Shown here one piece after another: positions 33,274-41,348 of a stretch of DNA of 44,982 nucleotides. How positions within the stretch are numbered: position 1 is the first letter of the stretch; every line of letters begins with the position of its first letter. Source of the stretch: Acidobacteriaceae bacterium (GTDB lineage Bacteria; Acidobacteriota; Terriglobia; Terriglobales; Acidobacteriaceae). The stretch covers positions 1 through 44,982 of the forward strand of contig DAHUZH010000013.1 in NCBI GenBank assembly GCA_027306695.1, in the 5' to 3' direction. The notes beneath the pieces are model-generated. The model searched no databases. It was not told the origin of the DNA and saw nothing but the letters and a program-made list of their open reading frames with translations. A program made the translations under genes and the position numbers.

Positions 33274-34830
33274 TCATTCTGCATGAATCATGCCACCCTT
33301 GCGGCGCATTGCCTTTCGCAGCAGGAGCACCACAGGCAAGCAGGCAAACGATGCCAGCGCCAGATAATGGAAATCGTCCACGTACGACAGCAATAACGCC
33401 TGCGTGTTGAGCGAGCTGTAAATTCGGCCCAGCGCTCCGGCATCCGCCATTGCCTTGCCAATCTTGGGGCCGAGACTGGTGACGCTCTCGCTCAATTGCT
33501 GCTGATATTCGCGGCTGCTGGGGGTCAGGTTTTGCACCAGGTTCGACTGATGGAGCTGCGAGTGGCGGGCCAGCAGTGTATTTGTGATTGAAATGCCGAT
33601 GCTGCCACCGACATTGCGCAGCAAATTGTAAAGACCAGAGGCGTTTCCGATTTCTTCGTTTGCCAATCCCGCCATTGCCGTGGTGGACATTGGAACGAAG
33701 ACCATGCCAGAGCCAAATCCGCTGAGAATGATGGCCCAGACAAACGACCATGGAGAGATGGCAAGGTTGACCTCGCCAAACCAGATGCCGCAAATGCCGA
33801 AGATAAGAAAGCCTCCGCCGATCAACCATCGGTTGTCGAGCTTGGCGGTCAGAAGGCCAATGAGAGGCATGGCCACGACTGCGCCAATTCCGCGCGGACT
33901 GACAGCGATCCCGGCATTGAAAGCGGTATAGCCCAGCACCTCCTGATAGAACAGAGGCAGCAGGGTAATCAGGCCGTAGATGCATCCGCCAAACAACGCG
34001 ATCAGGATGCACCCGAGCGCGAAGTTTCGATGGAGAAAGACGCGCAGATTCACCAGAGGCCGTTTTTTGACCAGCATGCGCCATACGAAGGCGATGAAAG
34101 AAACGACCAGAATCGCCGTGGCCCAGCGAATCCAGGTGGCCCCGAACCAGTCGTCTTCCTGGCCCTTATCCAGAACAATCTGCAGGCAACCGAGCCATGT
34201 CGCCAGCAGTCCCAGGCCGATGCCATCGAGCGGCCCTGGCTTGGCGTTACGGATGTAATCCGGGTCCTGTACAAAGCGCGAGATCAGAATCAGCGCCAGA
34301 ATTCCGACAGGGATATTGATGTAGAACGTCCATCGCCAGGAGTACATGTCTGTGAGATAACCGCCCAACGTCGGTCCGAGAATCGGCGCGACCACCACGC
34401 CCAGTCCGTAGACGGCCATGGCCTGCCCGCGTTTTTCCTCGGGAAAACTTTCCAGGAGAATGGCCTGCGATAACGGTTGCAGCGCTCCGCCTCCCGCGCC
34501 CTGCACCGCGCGGGCGAGCAGAATCATTAACAGGCTGTTGGCCGCGCCGCAGACAAAAGAGCTGACGGTGAAAATCACAATGCAGGCCAGCAGGAACCTT
34601 TTGCGCCCAAACCGCTGCGCACACCATCCGCTCACCGGCAGTACGATGGCGTTCGCGACCAGATAACTGGTCAGCACCCAGGTGGCTTCGTCGTTGCTGG
34701 CGGACAGGCTGCCGGCAATATAAGGCAGCGCCACCGAGGCGATCGAGGTATCGAGCACCTCCATGAACGTAGGCAGCACGACCGCCATGGCGACCAGCCA
34801 CGGATTGCTCTGTTGTTTGGAAACCGTCAA
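33274..34830 (-). CDS. DHA2-family MFS multidrug efflux transporter (EmrB/QacA type)
   Basis: 518 residues, 14 predicted membrane helices. The first helix carries the family motif LDTSIASVALPYIAGSL, and the antiporter motif C appears as GLGVVVAPILGPTLGGYL with WRWTFYINIPVG just after it. Motif A is represented by GWCAQRFGRKRF. Such pumps use the proton gradient to expel drugs, often through an HlyD-type adaptor and TolC. No adaptor (emrA-like) or regulator lies next to it here, so it may act alone or pair with a distant adaptor. The gene is isolated, with a 377-nt gap upstream. Confidence 0.9.
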   Translation of the reverse strand: MTVSKQQSNPWLVAMAVVLPTFMEVLDTSIASVALPYIAGSLSASNDEATWVLTSYLVANAIVLPVSGWCAQRFGRKRFLLACIVIFTVSSFVCGAANSLLMILLARAVQGAGGGALQPLSQAILLESFPEEKRGQAMAVYGLGVVVAPILGPTLGGYLTDMYSWRWTFYINIPVGILALILISRFVQDPDYIRNAKPGPLDGIGLGLLATWLGCLQIVLDKGQEDDWFGATWIRWATAILVVSFIAFVWRMLVKKRPLVNLRVFLHRNFALGCILIALFGGCIYGLITLLPLFYQEVLGYTAFNAGIAVSPRGIGAVVAMPLIGLLTAKLDNRWLIGGGFLIFGICGIWFGEVNLAISPWSFVWAIILSGFGSGMVFVPMSTTAMAGLANEEIGNASGLYNLLRNVGGSIGISITNTLLARHSQLHQSNLVQNLTPSSREYQQQLSESVTSLGPKIGKAMADAGALGRIYSSLNTQALLLSYVDDFHYLALASFACLPVVLLLRKAMRRKGGMIHAE

Positions 34831-35207
34831 ATTCGCTTTCCCTTTAGCGGTTTTCTTTCAGCCGTTGAGTCGTTCGCCCTAAAGTTTTCGTGACACCAGG
34901 AAAAGTTACTCCCTCCGCAATGCCGGAAGCCAACCTGTTGGGGTCACACGGACGAAATGAGACTGCTTGGAGTATTGGTTTGGTAAAAAGCTTACTCGCG
35001 TTAGATGCTTTTACCCTGTGAGACGAACCAACGAAATCCATCTGCGGATATATTGGACGCGACCGTATTGCACTCCCGATCGTAACAGGCCCCAGGAACG
35101 AATTTGCCCGCATTGCCGGCGCAATTCGCGATTTCGGCAGACCTTCTACACTGGAAGTTCAAGCACGTACGACGATCATCCTTCAATCCTTGAAGAGGAA
35201 GTAGAAA
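34831..35207. other. Divergent intergenic region between efflux pump and prenyltransferase
   Basis: 377 nt without a supportable gene. GGTAAAA (34982-34988) and TTTTACC (35009-35015) form a weak 7-bp hairpin near its middle. AGAGGAAG near 35193-35200 precedes the prenyltransferase ATG. No clear promoter hexamers or riboswitch. Confidence 0.4.
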
Positions 35208-36065
35208 ATGGCTGGCAATGTCCGCACTACGCTCGAAATGATCAAGTGGGAGCACTCGATTTTTGCGCTGCCCTTCGCCTTGACCGGCGCGATGCTGGCT
35301 GCTCATGGATTGCCTGCCTGGCGCGTGCTGTTCTGGATCGTTGTCTGCATGGTGGCCGCGCGCTCCGCCGCCATGGCCTTCAACCGCTGGGCGGATGCGG
35401 AGATCGACCGGCGCAATCCACGCACCGCTACGCGCGCCATTCCAGCCGGTTTGCTTAGTCGCCAATTTACAGCGGGATTCACGATTGTCGCTGCGGGAAT
35501 TTTTATTTTTTCCGCAAGCCGTCTAAACTTTCTTACGCTGCTGCTTTCACCCGTGGCGCTTGCCGTGATTTTCATCTACTCCTACGCCAAGCGGTTTACC
35601 CGCTGGTCGCACTTACTGCTGGGGCTGGCGCTGGGCATTGCGCCCTCGGCTGCGTGGATCGCGGTGCGTGGCTCGCTCGATCCGCGCATCCTCCTGCTCA
35701 CGGGAGCAGTCTTGTTCTGGGTGGCGGGTTTCGATGTTTTATACGCATGCCAGGATTATGAGCATGACGTGCAGGCTGGGTTACATAGTGTTCCGCAGGC
35801 GTTTGGACTGGAAGCGGCTTTTTGGATCGCGCGGGCCATGCATCTGGCAATGCTGGTTTTACTGCTGGGCCTGGTCGCCATTTTTCATCTGGGCTGGATC
35901 AGTATCGTGGGTGTCGCCGCTATCGCGGCCATGTTGCTGTATGAGCATTCGCTGGTTTCGCCTCGCGACCTCAGCCGCTTGAATGCTGCCTTTTTCACGA
36001 TGAATGGAATTATTTCCTTCGTGTTTTTTGCCGCCGTTGCGGCCGATCTGCTCCACCGGCCTTAG
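35208..36065 (+). CDS. UbiA-family polyprenyltransferase, probably MqnP (futalosine-pathway menaquinone)
   Basis: 285 residues with about eight membrane helices. The first Asp-rich motif is NRWADAEIDRRNPRT (N-x3-D-x3-D), and the second is YACQDYEHDVQAGLHSVPQ. The start FALPFALTGAMLAAHG is typical of the 4-hydroxybenzoate octaprenyltransferase-like branch often labelled UbiA in organisms that make menaquinone. There it is MqnP, which prenylates the dihydroxynaphthoate-type precursor of the futalosine pathway. Acidobacteria use menaquinone, which favours that reading, but no other mqn genes are present in the window. It is monocistronic in appearance. Confidence 0.8.
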   Translation: MAGNVRTTLEMIKWEHSIFALPFALTGAMLAAHGLPAWRVLFWIVVCMVAARSAAMAFNRWADAEIDRRNPRTATRAIPAGLLSRQFTAGFTIVAAGIFIFSASRLNFLTLLLSPVALAVIFIYSYAKRFTRWSHLLLGLALGIAPSAAWIAVRGSLDPRILLLTGAVLFWVAGFDVLYACQDYEHDVQAGLHSVPQAFGLEAAFWIARAMHLAMLVLLLGLVAIFHLGWISIVGVAAIAAMLLYEHSLVSPRDLSRLNAAFFTMNGIISFVFFAAVAADLLHRP

Positions 36066-36106
36066 CGAGCGCGATGCAAGATTGCTGCAACCACACAAGA
36101 AATATC

Positions 36107-36312
36107 TGTCATTTCGAGTGAGGCCGCTCGCTGCGGCGAGCGATCGAGTCGAGAAACCTGCGGTTTATTTGCTGAGCCAGGAGGAAAATGCAGGTCCCCG
36201 TTCTACTCGGTCGCCGCGACGACCTCGCTCAGGGCAGGCTCTCGACTCAGCAGAAGTATCTCCACTGCCTTTGCTGCGCTCGGGATGACAATGTTTTGGG
36301 TATAGCAATCGC
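36107..36312. repeat. Composite palindromic element D
   Basis: It starts TGTCATTTCGAGTGAGGCCG (36107) and ends with CTGCGCTCGGGATGACA (36290), so TGTCAT and ATGACA face each other. Internal hairpins are CGCTCGC-TGCG-GCGAGCG (36125-36142) and AAACC-TGC-GGTTT (36154-36166). A GGGTATAGCAATCGC word follows at about 36298-36312, as after element E. The left end resembles E and the right end resembles element A, suggesting a mixed or paired copy. Confidence 0.6.
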
Positions 36313-36410
36313 ATAAACGCCCCAATCGCAGGAATGCCCCGTGAAGAATTCCACGAGGCATTCGTCTCACACAAATTTAAAGACTGGTGACTGCGGCGCG
36401 TTGATCTGGC

Positions 36411-36716
36411 CTATGCAGTCCGGTGCGGTTTTTCGTCCATGCGATGCTGTTCCTTGATCGCGTCGATTTTTTCGTTTACGCGCTTCTTGGCCGCATCCAC
36501 ATTGTGCGAAATGTTCTCGCGCGTACGGTTGGCGTGCTCCTCGGAGTTCTTATCGGCGGCGTCCTTCACATTGCCCCATGTTTCCTTGGCAGCACCCTTT
36601 ACCTGGTCTGTAACTCCGCGGTTTGCCAGGTCTTGATTGCCGACCGCTCCTCCGACACCCTGCTTTACCTTACCGGTCACCTGATCGATTTTTCCCGAAA
36701 CCTGCTCCTTGTTCAT
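36411..36716 (-). CDS. CsbD family stress protein
   Basis: 101 residues. The start is taken at the ATG at 36716 because AAGGAGA lies 8 nt upstream; that SD sits inside an alternative six-codon extension from ATG 36734. The CsbD core MNKEQVSGKIDQVTGKVKQG is clear and is followed by GNQDLANRGVTDQVKGAAKET. Unlike the 60-70 residue norm, a charged Asn/Lys/Glu-rich helical tail of about 45 residues is added. CsbD proteins are abundant, hydrophilic general-stress proteins of unknown mechanism. It is followed upstream on the same strand by a 50-residue membrane protein gene, a frequent companion. Confidence 0.85.
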   Translation of the reverse strand: MNKEQVSGKIDQVTGKVKQGVGGAVGNQDLANRGVTDQVKGAAKETWGNVKDAADKNSEEHANRTRENISHNVDAAKKRVNEKIDAIKEQHRMDEKPHRTA

Positions 36717-36823
36717 TGGGGAGTTCTCCTTCATATTTTATTGAGCAGCGGTTCTGTGTGTGGGACACCGAACCGCTGGCTGGTTGATAATTCACGCCAG
36801 GTTCTGCGCGCCGTTCAAAAACT

Positions 36824-36976
36824 TCAAATGCGGCTGCGGCCGCCGTTGATAAGTGCGATGATGAGCACAACCACAGCGATGACCAAAAGAATATGAATGT
36901 ATGCGCCCAGCACATGGAAGCCGATAAATCCGAGCAGCCACAGGACCAGAAGAATTACAAAAATCGTCCACAACAT
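36824..36976 (-). CDS. 50-residue membrane protein (lmo0937-like)
   Basis: Minus-strand frame from ATG 36976 to TGA at 36826-36824, with AAGGAG 9 nt upstream. The peptide starts MLWTIFVILLVLWLLGFIGF and ends ALINGGRSRI, with two hydrophobic helices separated by a short HVLGAYIH turn. It matches the lmo0937 family of tiny membrane proteins found in many bacteria next to CsbD or other stress genes. Function is unknown. It is about 108 nt upstream of csbD, on the same strand. Confidence 0.8.
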   Translation of the reverse strand: MLWTIFVILLVLWLLGFIGFHVLGAYIHILLVIAVVVLIIALINGGRSRI

Positions 36977-37103
36977 GAGGTTTTGCTCCTTACAACCGCG
37001 TAAAGCCTGCGTACCTGTGATAAGTTGCGCGTAAGGTAGAGGAAGGTTGCCGCCGCCTCGATTTATTTGTAGATTTCATCGAAGCATTTTTTTGGGGAGT
37101 TGT

Positions 37104-37919
37104 ATGCGGGTTGCAATTCAGGGGGAGCTTGGCTCCTTCAGTCACCAGGCGGCTTTGGTGCTGGCCCCGGAAGGCCTGGTCATTCCATGCATGACAGCTG
37201 TGGACGTGTTGCGCGCATTGGTCTCGTTACAGGTCGAAGCAGCCGTGGTCCCTGTTGAAAACAGCCTAGCAGGGTCCGTCGTCGATTTCTACGACCTGTT
37301 TTTCGAGAATGAAATTGCGGTCGAGCGAGAACTGCAAATGCGCATTCGCCACAATCTGATGGCCTCGCCGGGGGCCACACTTGGGAGTCTGCGCAAAGTA
37401 TTTTCGCATCCCGTGGCGCTGGCCCAGTGCAAACGATTTTTCCTGGCCCATCCCCACCTGGAGCCGACCGGCTTTTACGATACGGCGGGCAGCGTGAAGC
37501 ACATCATGGAAGCCAAGAGCCCTGAGATGGCCGCGATTGCAAGCAAACAGGCCGCCGCCCAATATGGCGCGGAAATTTTGTGCGCAGGCATTGAAGATCG
37601 AGCGGAAAGTTACACGCGCTTCTGGTTGATCCGCAGGCAAGGCTGCGTCCCGGCGGAACCGGCCCCGACGAAGCTCTCGCTGGTGTTCCTGCTGGAAAAT
37701 CGTCCAGGAGCGCTTCTCCAGGCGCTTGGGACCTTTGCCGCGCGCCACTTGAACCTGACCAAGATCGAGTCGCGCCCCATGGCTGGCCAGCCATGGGAGT
37801 ACATGTTTTACGCCGATGTAACCATCCCCGGAAATAGGGAAGCCGATGCAGTGCTCGACGATCTTCGTAAAATTTGCCCGGTGGTCAAGGAGCTAGGACG
37901 CTATTGTGCATCGAAATAA
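37104..37919 (+). CDS. pheA: Prephenate dehydratase
   Basis: 271 residues from ATG 37104 (GGGGAG a few nt upstream; an in-frame upstream ATG at 37047 gives an unusual N-terminus). The catalytic domain (1-180) shows IQGELGSFSHQAA, VVPVENSLAGSVVDFYDLF and the essential TRF triplet at 171-173 (SYTRFWLI). An ACT domain (about 188-268) carries the phenylalanine-binding IESRPMAGQPWEYMFYAD, with ESRP at 222-225. It converts prephenate to phenylpyruvate and is expected to be feedback-inhibited by Phe. There is no chorismate mutase domain, so this is the monofunctional form. It is a stand-alone gene. Confidence 0.92.
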   Translation: MRVAIQGELGSFSHQAALVLAPEGLVIPCMTAVDVLRALVSLQVEAAVVPVENSLAGSVVDFYDLFFENEIAVERELQMRIRHNLMASPGATLGSLRKVFSHPVALAQCKRFFLAHPHLEPTGFYDTAGSVKHIMEAKSPEMAAIASKQAAAQYGAEILCAGIEDRAESYTRFWLIRRQGCVPAEPAPTKLSLVFLLENRPGALLQALGTFAARHLNLTKIESRPMAGQPWEYMFYADVTIPGNREADAVLDDLRKICPVVKELGRYCASK

Positions 37920-38103
37920 ATAAAATAAATAAGAGATGCCGATAAGAGAATCGGCGGCTCTCTTCAGAGGCTATTTGCGGCGTTGCAAGTAGCATATTTA
38001 TTGTCAATAAGATAGATAAAGCTGAAGCGTGGAAGTTTCATTTTTTGCGACCAAGGACAAAATTTAGCGTCTAATTAGCATAAAGGTTGATAAGGATTAA
38101 CTC
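37920..38103. other. AT-rich leader upstream of lon
   Basis: 184 nt with GC far below average. A small hairpin GCCGAT-AAGAGA-ATCGGC (37938-37955) lies just after pheA but has no T-run. The rest (about 37985-38103) is the probable lon promoter region, with AAGGA about 10 nt before the ATG. I looked for a CIRCE-type repeat and found none. Confidence 0.4.
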
Positions 38104-40560
38104 ATGGCTAGCGATTTTCTTAGCGTCATTCATCCCGGAGAACGGAAAGACCGGGAGCGGAGCGGTTCCAAACATGCCTATCCCATCTTGCCAGTGCGGG
38201 ACACCGTACTTTTTCCTCACGCAGTTCTGCCGCTGACGGTGGGTCGCGAAAGCTCCATCCAGTTGGTCCAGTCTCTCGGCGAGGAAAAAACCATCATCGT
38301 GGTGGCGCAGCGCGAAGCGCGCGTGGATGCGCCTCAGCCTGCCGATCTCTACGCAGTCGGGACCTTGGCCACCGTGCATAAAGTCGTCAAAATGCCCAAC
38401 CAGAGCTTGTTCGTGTTTACAGAAGGCACGGAGCGGGTGCGGCTCGCGGAGTTCGACCAGCTTGCCCCGTATATGACTGCGGAAGTGGAAGTGTTGGAAG
38501 AGGGAGGGCCTGGAAAAAGCGCCGAGGTAGAAGCTTTGCAGCGCAATATTCTGTCGCAATTTCAGCAGATCGTCACTACCTCGCCGACGCTTTCCGACGA
38601 ACTCCAGACCATCGCCCTCAATATCGACGAACCGGGCCGTCTGGTGGATTTCATCTCGTCTTCGCTGCCCGTGCTCACCACCATCGACAAGCAGGAATTG
38701 CTGGAAACGCCGGACGTGCTGGCGCGTATGAGGCGCATCAACCGGCATCTTGCCAAGGAACTGGAGGTCCAGCAGCTTCGCAACAAAATTCAAACCGAGG
38801 TGCAGGACCAGGTCCAGCAGTCGCAGCGCGACTATTACCTTCGTGAGCAGATGAAGGCGATCCAAAAAGAACTGGGCGAGATGGACGAAGGCCAGAAAGA
38901 CATCGAAGAACTGCGCGAAAAAATCGAGTCCATCGGCATGCCGGAGACGGTAAAAAAAGAGGCGCTCAAGGAATTGAACCGGCTCTCGCGCATGTCGCCA
39001 ATGGCCGCAGACTACTCCCTGACGCGCAATTACATTGAGTGGCTGGTGGTGTTGCCGTGGGCGAAGTCCTCCGCCAGCGAAGTCGATATCGCCAAGGCGA
39101 AGGATATCCTCGACGAGGACCACTACGACCTGAAAAAGGTGAAGGAACGCATTCTGGATTACCTTGCCGTGCGCCGGCTCAAGCCGGACATGAAAGGCCC
39201 GATCCTATGTTTCGTGGGTCCTCCGGGCGTGGGCAAGACCTCGCTGGGGCGCAGCATCGCGCGCGCGCTGGGACGCAAGTTTCAGCGGATTTCCCTCGGC
39301 GGCATGCATGATGAAGCGGAGCTGCGCGGACATCGCCGCACTTATATCGGCGCGATGCCGGGACAGATCATCCAGTCGCTGCGCCGCGCGGAGACCAACG
39401 ACCCTGTGTTCATGCTCGACGAGGTCGATAAGCTGGGCCGCGACTTCCGCGGCGATCCCTCTTCTGCGCTGCTGGAAGTGCTGGACCCGGAGCAGAATTC
39501 CACATTCCGCGACAACTATCTGGACGTGCAGTTCGATCTTTCCAAGGTGCTCTTCATCTGCACGGCAAATATGCTTGACCCGATTCCAGACCCGTTGCGG
39601 GACCGCATGGAGATCATCGATCTGACCGGCTATACGGAAGACGAGAAAGTGCACATCGCATTTCGCTATCTGATTCCGCGCCAGATCAAAGAAAACGGCA
39701 TCGAGCCGGAGCAGATTGAGTTTCCAGAAGAAAGCGTGCGCAACATCGTGCGCCATTACACGCATGAGGCGGGCGTGCGCAAACTGGAGCAGCTCATCGG
39801 GACCATCTGCCGCAAGCAGGCGCGCCGCATCGCCGAAGGCATTCCGCAGAAGCTGACCGTGACTTCAGAGATCGTGCATGAATTTCTCGGCGGCATCAAG
39901 GTGCGTGTCGATACGGAAATTGCCGAACGCACCAAGCGTCCGGGAGTGGCGGTTGGCCTGGCGTGGACGCCCGCCGGTGGCGACATTCTGTTCATCGAAG
40001 CGAACCGCATGAAGGGCAAAGGCGGCTTCACCATGACCGGCCAGATCGGCGAAGTCATGCAGGAGTCGATGCAGGCGGCGTTGACCTGGGTGCGCTCGAA
40101 CGCCAAATTGCTCAGCCTGAAAGAGGACTTCACCACGGACGTCGATCTGCATGTACACATTCCTGCAGGCGCCATTCCGAAAGATGGCCCTTCGGCGGGC
40201 GTGACGCTGGCTACAACGCTGGTTTCATTGATGACCGACATTCCCGTGCGTCCGCTGACTGCGATGACGGGCGAGATCACCCTGAGCGGAAATGTGCTCC
40301 CTGTCGGCGGCATCAAGGAGAAGTTCCTCGCGGCGCGCCGGGCTGGGGTCCGCGACATTATTCTGCCGGAAGAAAACAGATTGAATGTCGAAGAGGACCT
40401 GCTGCCGGAGCAGATCAAAGGCTTGACCATCCATTATGCGCGGCGGATTGAAGATGTTCTGGCGATTGCATTGCCGGAGGCACTGAAACCGCGCGTGCTG
40501 GAAGAGGTCCGGCAACACGAGCCAGCTCCGACGGCCGTGCTGGCGACAGCGCAGGCTTAA
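38104..40560 (+). CDS. lon: ATP-dependent protease Lon
   Basis: 818 residues, normal LonA length. The N-terminal substrate-binding domain begins at about residue 28 (YPILPVRDTVLFPHAVLPLT). A coiled-coil follows (about 210-280), then the AAA+ module with Walker A GPPGVGKTSLGR and Walker B VFMLDEVDK. The C-terminal protease domain has the Ser-Lys dyad at S697 (PKDGPSAGV) and K740 (GGIKEKF), 43 residues apart as in the E. coli enzyme. It degrades misfolded and regulatory proteins in the cytosol. It stands alone downstream of an AT-rich leader. All catalytic residues are intact. The gene is followed by palindromic element C. Confidence 0.97.
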   Translation: MASDFLSVIHPGERKDRERSGSKHAYPILPVRDTVLFPHAVLPLTVGRESSIQLVQSLGEEKTIIVVAQREARVDAPQPADLYAVGTLATVHKVVKMPNQSLFVFTEGTERVRLAEFDQLAPYMTAEVEVLEEGGPGKSAEVEALQRNILSQFQQIVTTSPTLSDELQTIALNIDEPGRLVDFISSSLPVLTTIDKQELLETPDVLARMRRINRHLAKELEVQQLRNKIQTEVQDQVQQSQRDYYLREQMKAIQKELGEMDEGQKDIEELREKIESIGMPETVKKEALKELNRLSRMSPMAADYSLTRNYIEWLVVLPWAKSSASEVDIAKAKDILDEDHYDLKKVKERILDYLAVRRLKPDMKGPILCFVGPPGVGKTSLGRSIARALGRKFQRISLGGMHDEAELRGHRRTYIGAMPGQIIQSLRRAETNDPVFMLDEVDKLGRDFRGDPSSALLEVLDPEQNSTFRDNYLDVQFDLSKVLFICTANMLDPIPDPLRDRMEIIDLTGYTEDEKVHIAFRYLIPRQIKENGIEPEQIEFPEESVRNIVRHYTHEAGVRKLEQLIGTICRKQARRIAEGIPQKLTVTSEIVHEFLGGIKVRVDTEIAERTKRPGVAVGLAWTPAGGDILFIEANRMKGKGGFTMTGQIGEVMQESMQAALTWVRSNAKLLSLKEDFTTDVDLHVHIPAGAIPKDGPSAGVTLATTLVSLMTDIPVRPLTAMTGEITLSGNVLPVGGIKEKFLAARRAGVRDIILPEENRLNVEEDLLPEQIKGLTIHYARRIEDVLAIALPEALKPRVLEEVRQHEPAPTAVLATAQA

Positions 40561-40597
40561 GGGTTTTGTGCCTCGCTCGCTGACAGCCTTTTAAGGG

Positions 40598-40721
40598 AGA
40601 GTCATTCTGAGCGCAGCGAAGAATCCAGAGAATTATGGCGACACAACCCAAGCGAATATTCTCTGGATTCTTCACTTCGGTCGCGTAGCCGTGGCGACCG
40701 GCCTCCATTCAGAATGACTCT
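40598..40721. repeat. Palindromic element C (GAGTCATTCTGA family)
   Basis: 124 bp with 13-bp terminal inverted repeats AGAGTCATTCTGA (40598-40610) and TCAGAATGACTCT (40709-40721). It has a nested 16-bp pair GAAGAATCCAGAGAAT (40618-40633) and its complement (40658-40673). Outer and inner arms match element B at 21.2 kb, which establishes a repeat family in this genome. It sits between lon and the DUF488 gene. Confidence 0.85.
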
Positions 40722-40757
40722 GCTGCTCTCTTTGTCGACTGAGAAATCTATTCTGCC

Positions 40758-41339
40758 ATGCTCACCGTTGGTCACTCGACGCTGCCGATCGAAATTTTCC
40801 TCCATGCCTTGCAGGAAAATAATGTCAAGCTGCTGGTCGATGTCCGCACAGTCCCGCGTTCGCGCCACAATCCACAATTTGGTACGGAAGAACTGGCCGC
40901 GTCGCTCCAATCGCACGGCATCCATTACCGCTGGATGCCGTCGCTCGGCGGACTGCGCCATGCGCGCAAAGACTCCATCAACACCGGCTGGCGCAACGCG
41001 AGCTTTCGCGGCTATGCCGACTACATGCAGACAGCGGAGTTTGCGCAGGCGCTGAAGGATTTGATGGCGCTCGACGAGCAAACCACGGCCGCAATCGCGT
41101 GCGCCGAAGCTGTGCCGTGGCGCTGTCATCGCGCTCTGATCGCCGATGCGCTGCTGGTCCATGAGCATCCGGTCGAACATATTTTTGTCAGTCCCGCAAG
41201 CGTAGCCAATCCAGAGGGAAAGGTATCGCACAAATCGCACACCATGACTCCTTTTGCCCATGTGGAGGGCCTGCGGCTCTGGTATCCCAATCCCCAGGAG
41301 TTGCCATGGCCGCAGGAAAACACCGTGCGGAACGGATAA
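40758..41339 (+). CDS. DUF488 domain-containing protein
   Basis: 193 residues. The opening LTVGHSTLPIEIFLHALQEN and VDVRTVPRSRHNPQFGTEEL, followed by YRWMPSLGGLR, define DUF488. Later CAEAVPWRCHRALIADAL gives the family's conserved C-x-E....CHR. The conserved Arg/Cys/His set has led to proposals of a nucleic-acid-related or nuclease-like activity, but the function is not established. The C-terminal 60 residues are more variable. It is close to (9 nt) and co-directional with the MoaD-MoaE gene, possibly only by chance. Confidence 0.82.
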   Translation: MLTVGHSTLPIEIFLHALQENNVKLLVDVRTVPRSRHNPQFGTEELAASLQSHGIHYRWMPSLGGLRHARKDSINTGWRNASFRGYADYMQTAEFAQALKDLMALDEQTTAAIACAEAVPWRCHRALIADALLVHEHPVEHIFVSPASVANPEGKVSHKSHTMTPFAHVEGLRLWYPNPQELPWPQENTVRNG

Positions 41340-41348
41340 GCTAGAGCC

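Noticed and set aside
34980-35016. Hairpin between the efflux pump and prenyltransferase genes as a regulatory RNA
   Set aside because: Only a 7-bp imperfect stem with a 20-nt loop, no T-run and no resemblance to a known riboswitch.
37920-38103. CIRCE or similar heat-shock operator before lon
   Set aside because: TTAGCG and TTAGCA words occur near 38065-38080, but they are direct rather than inverted and the 9-nt-spaced CIRCE palindrome is absent.
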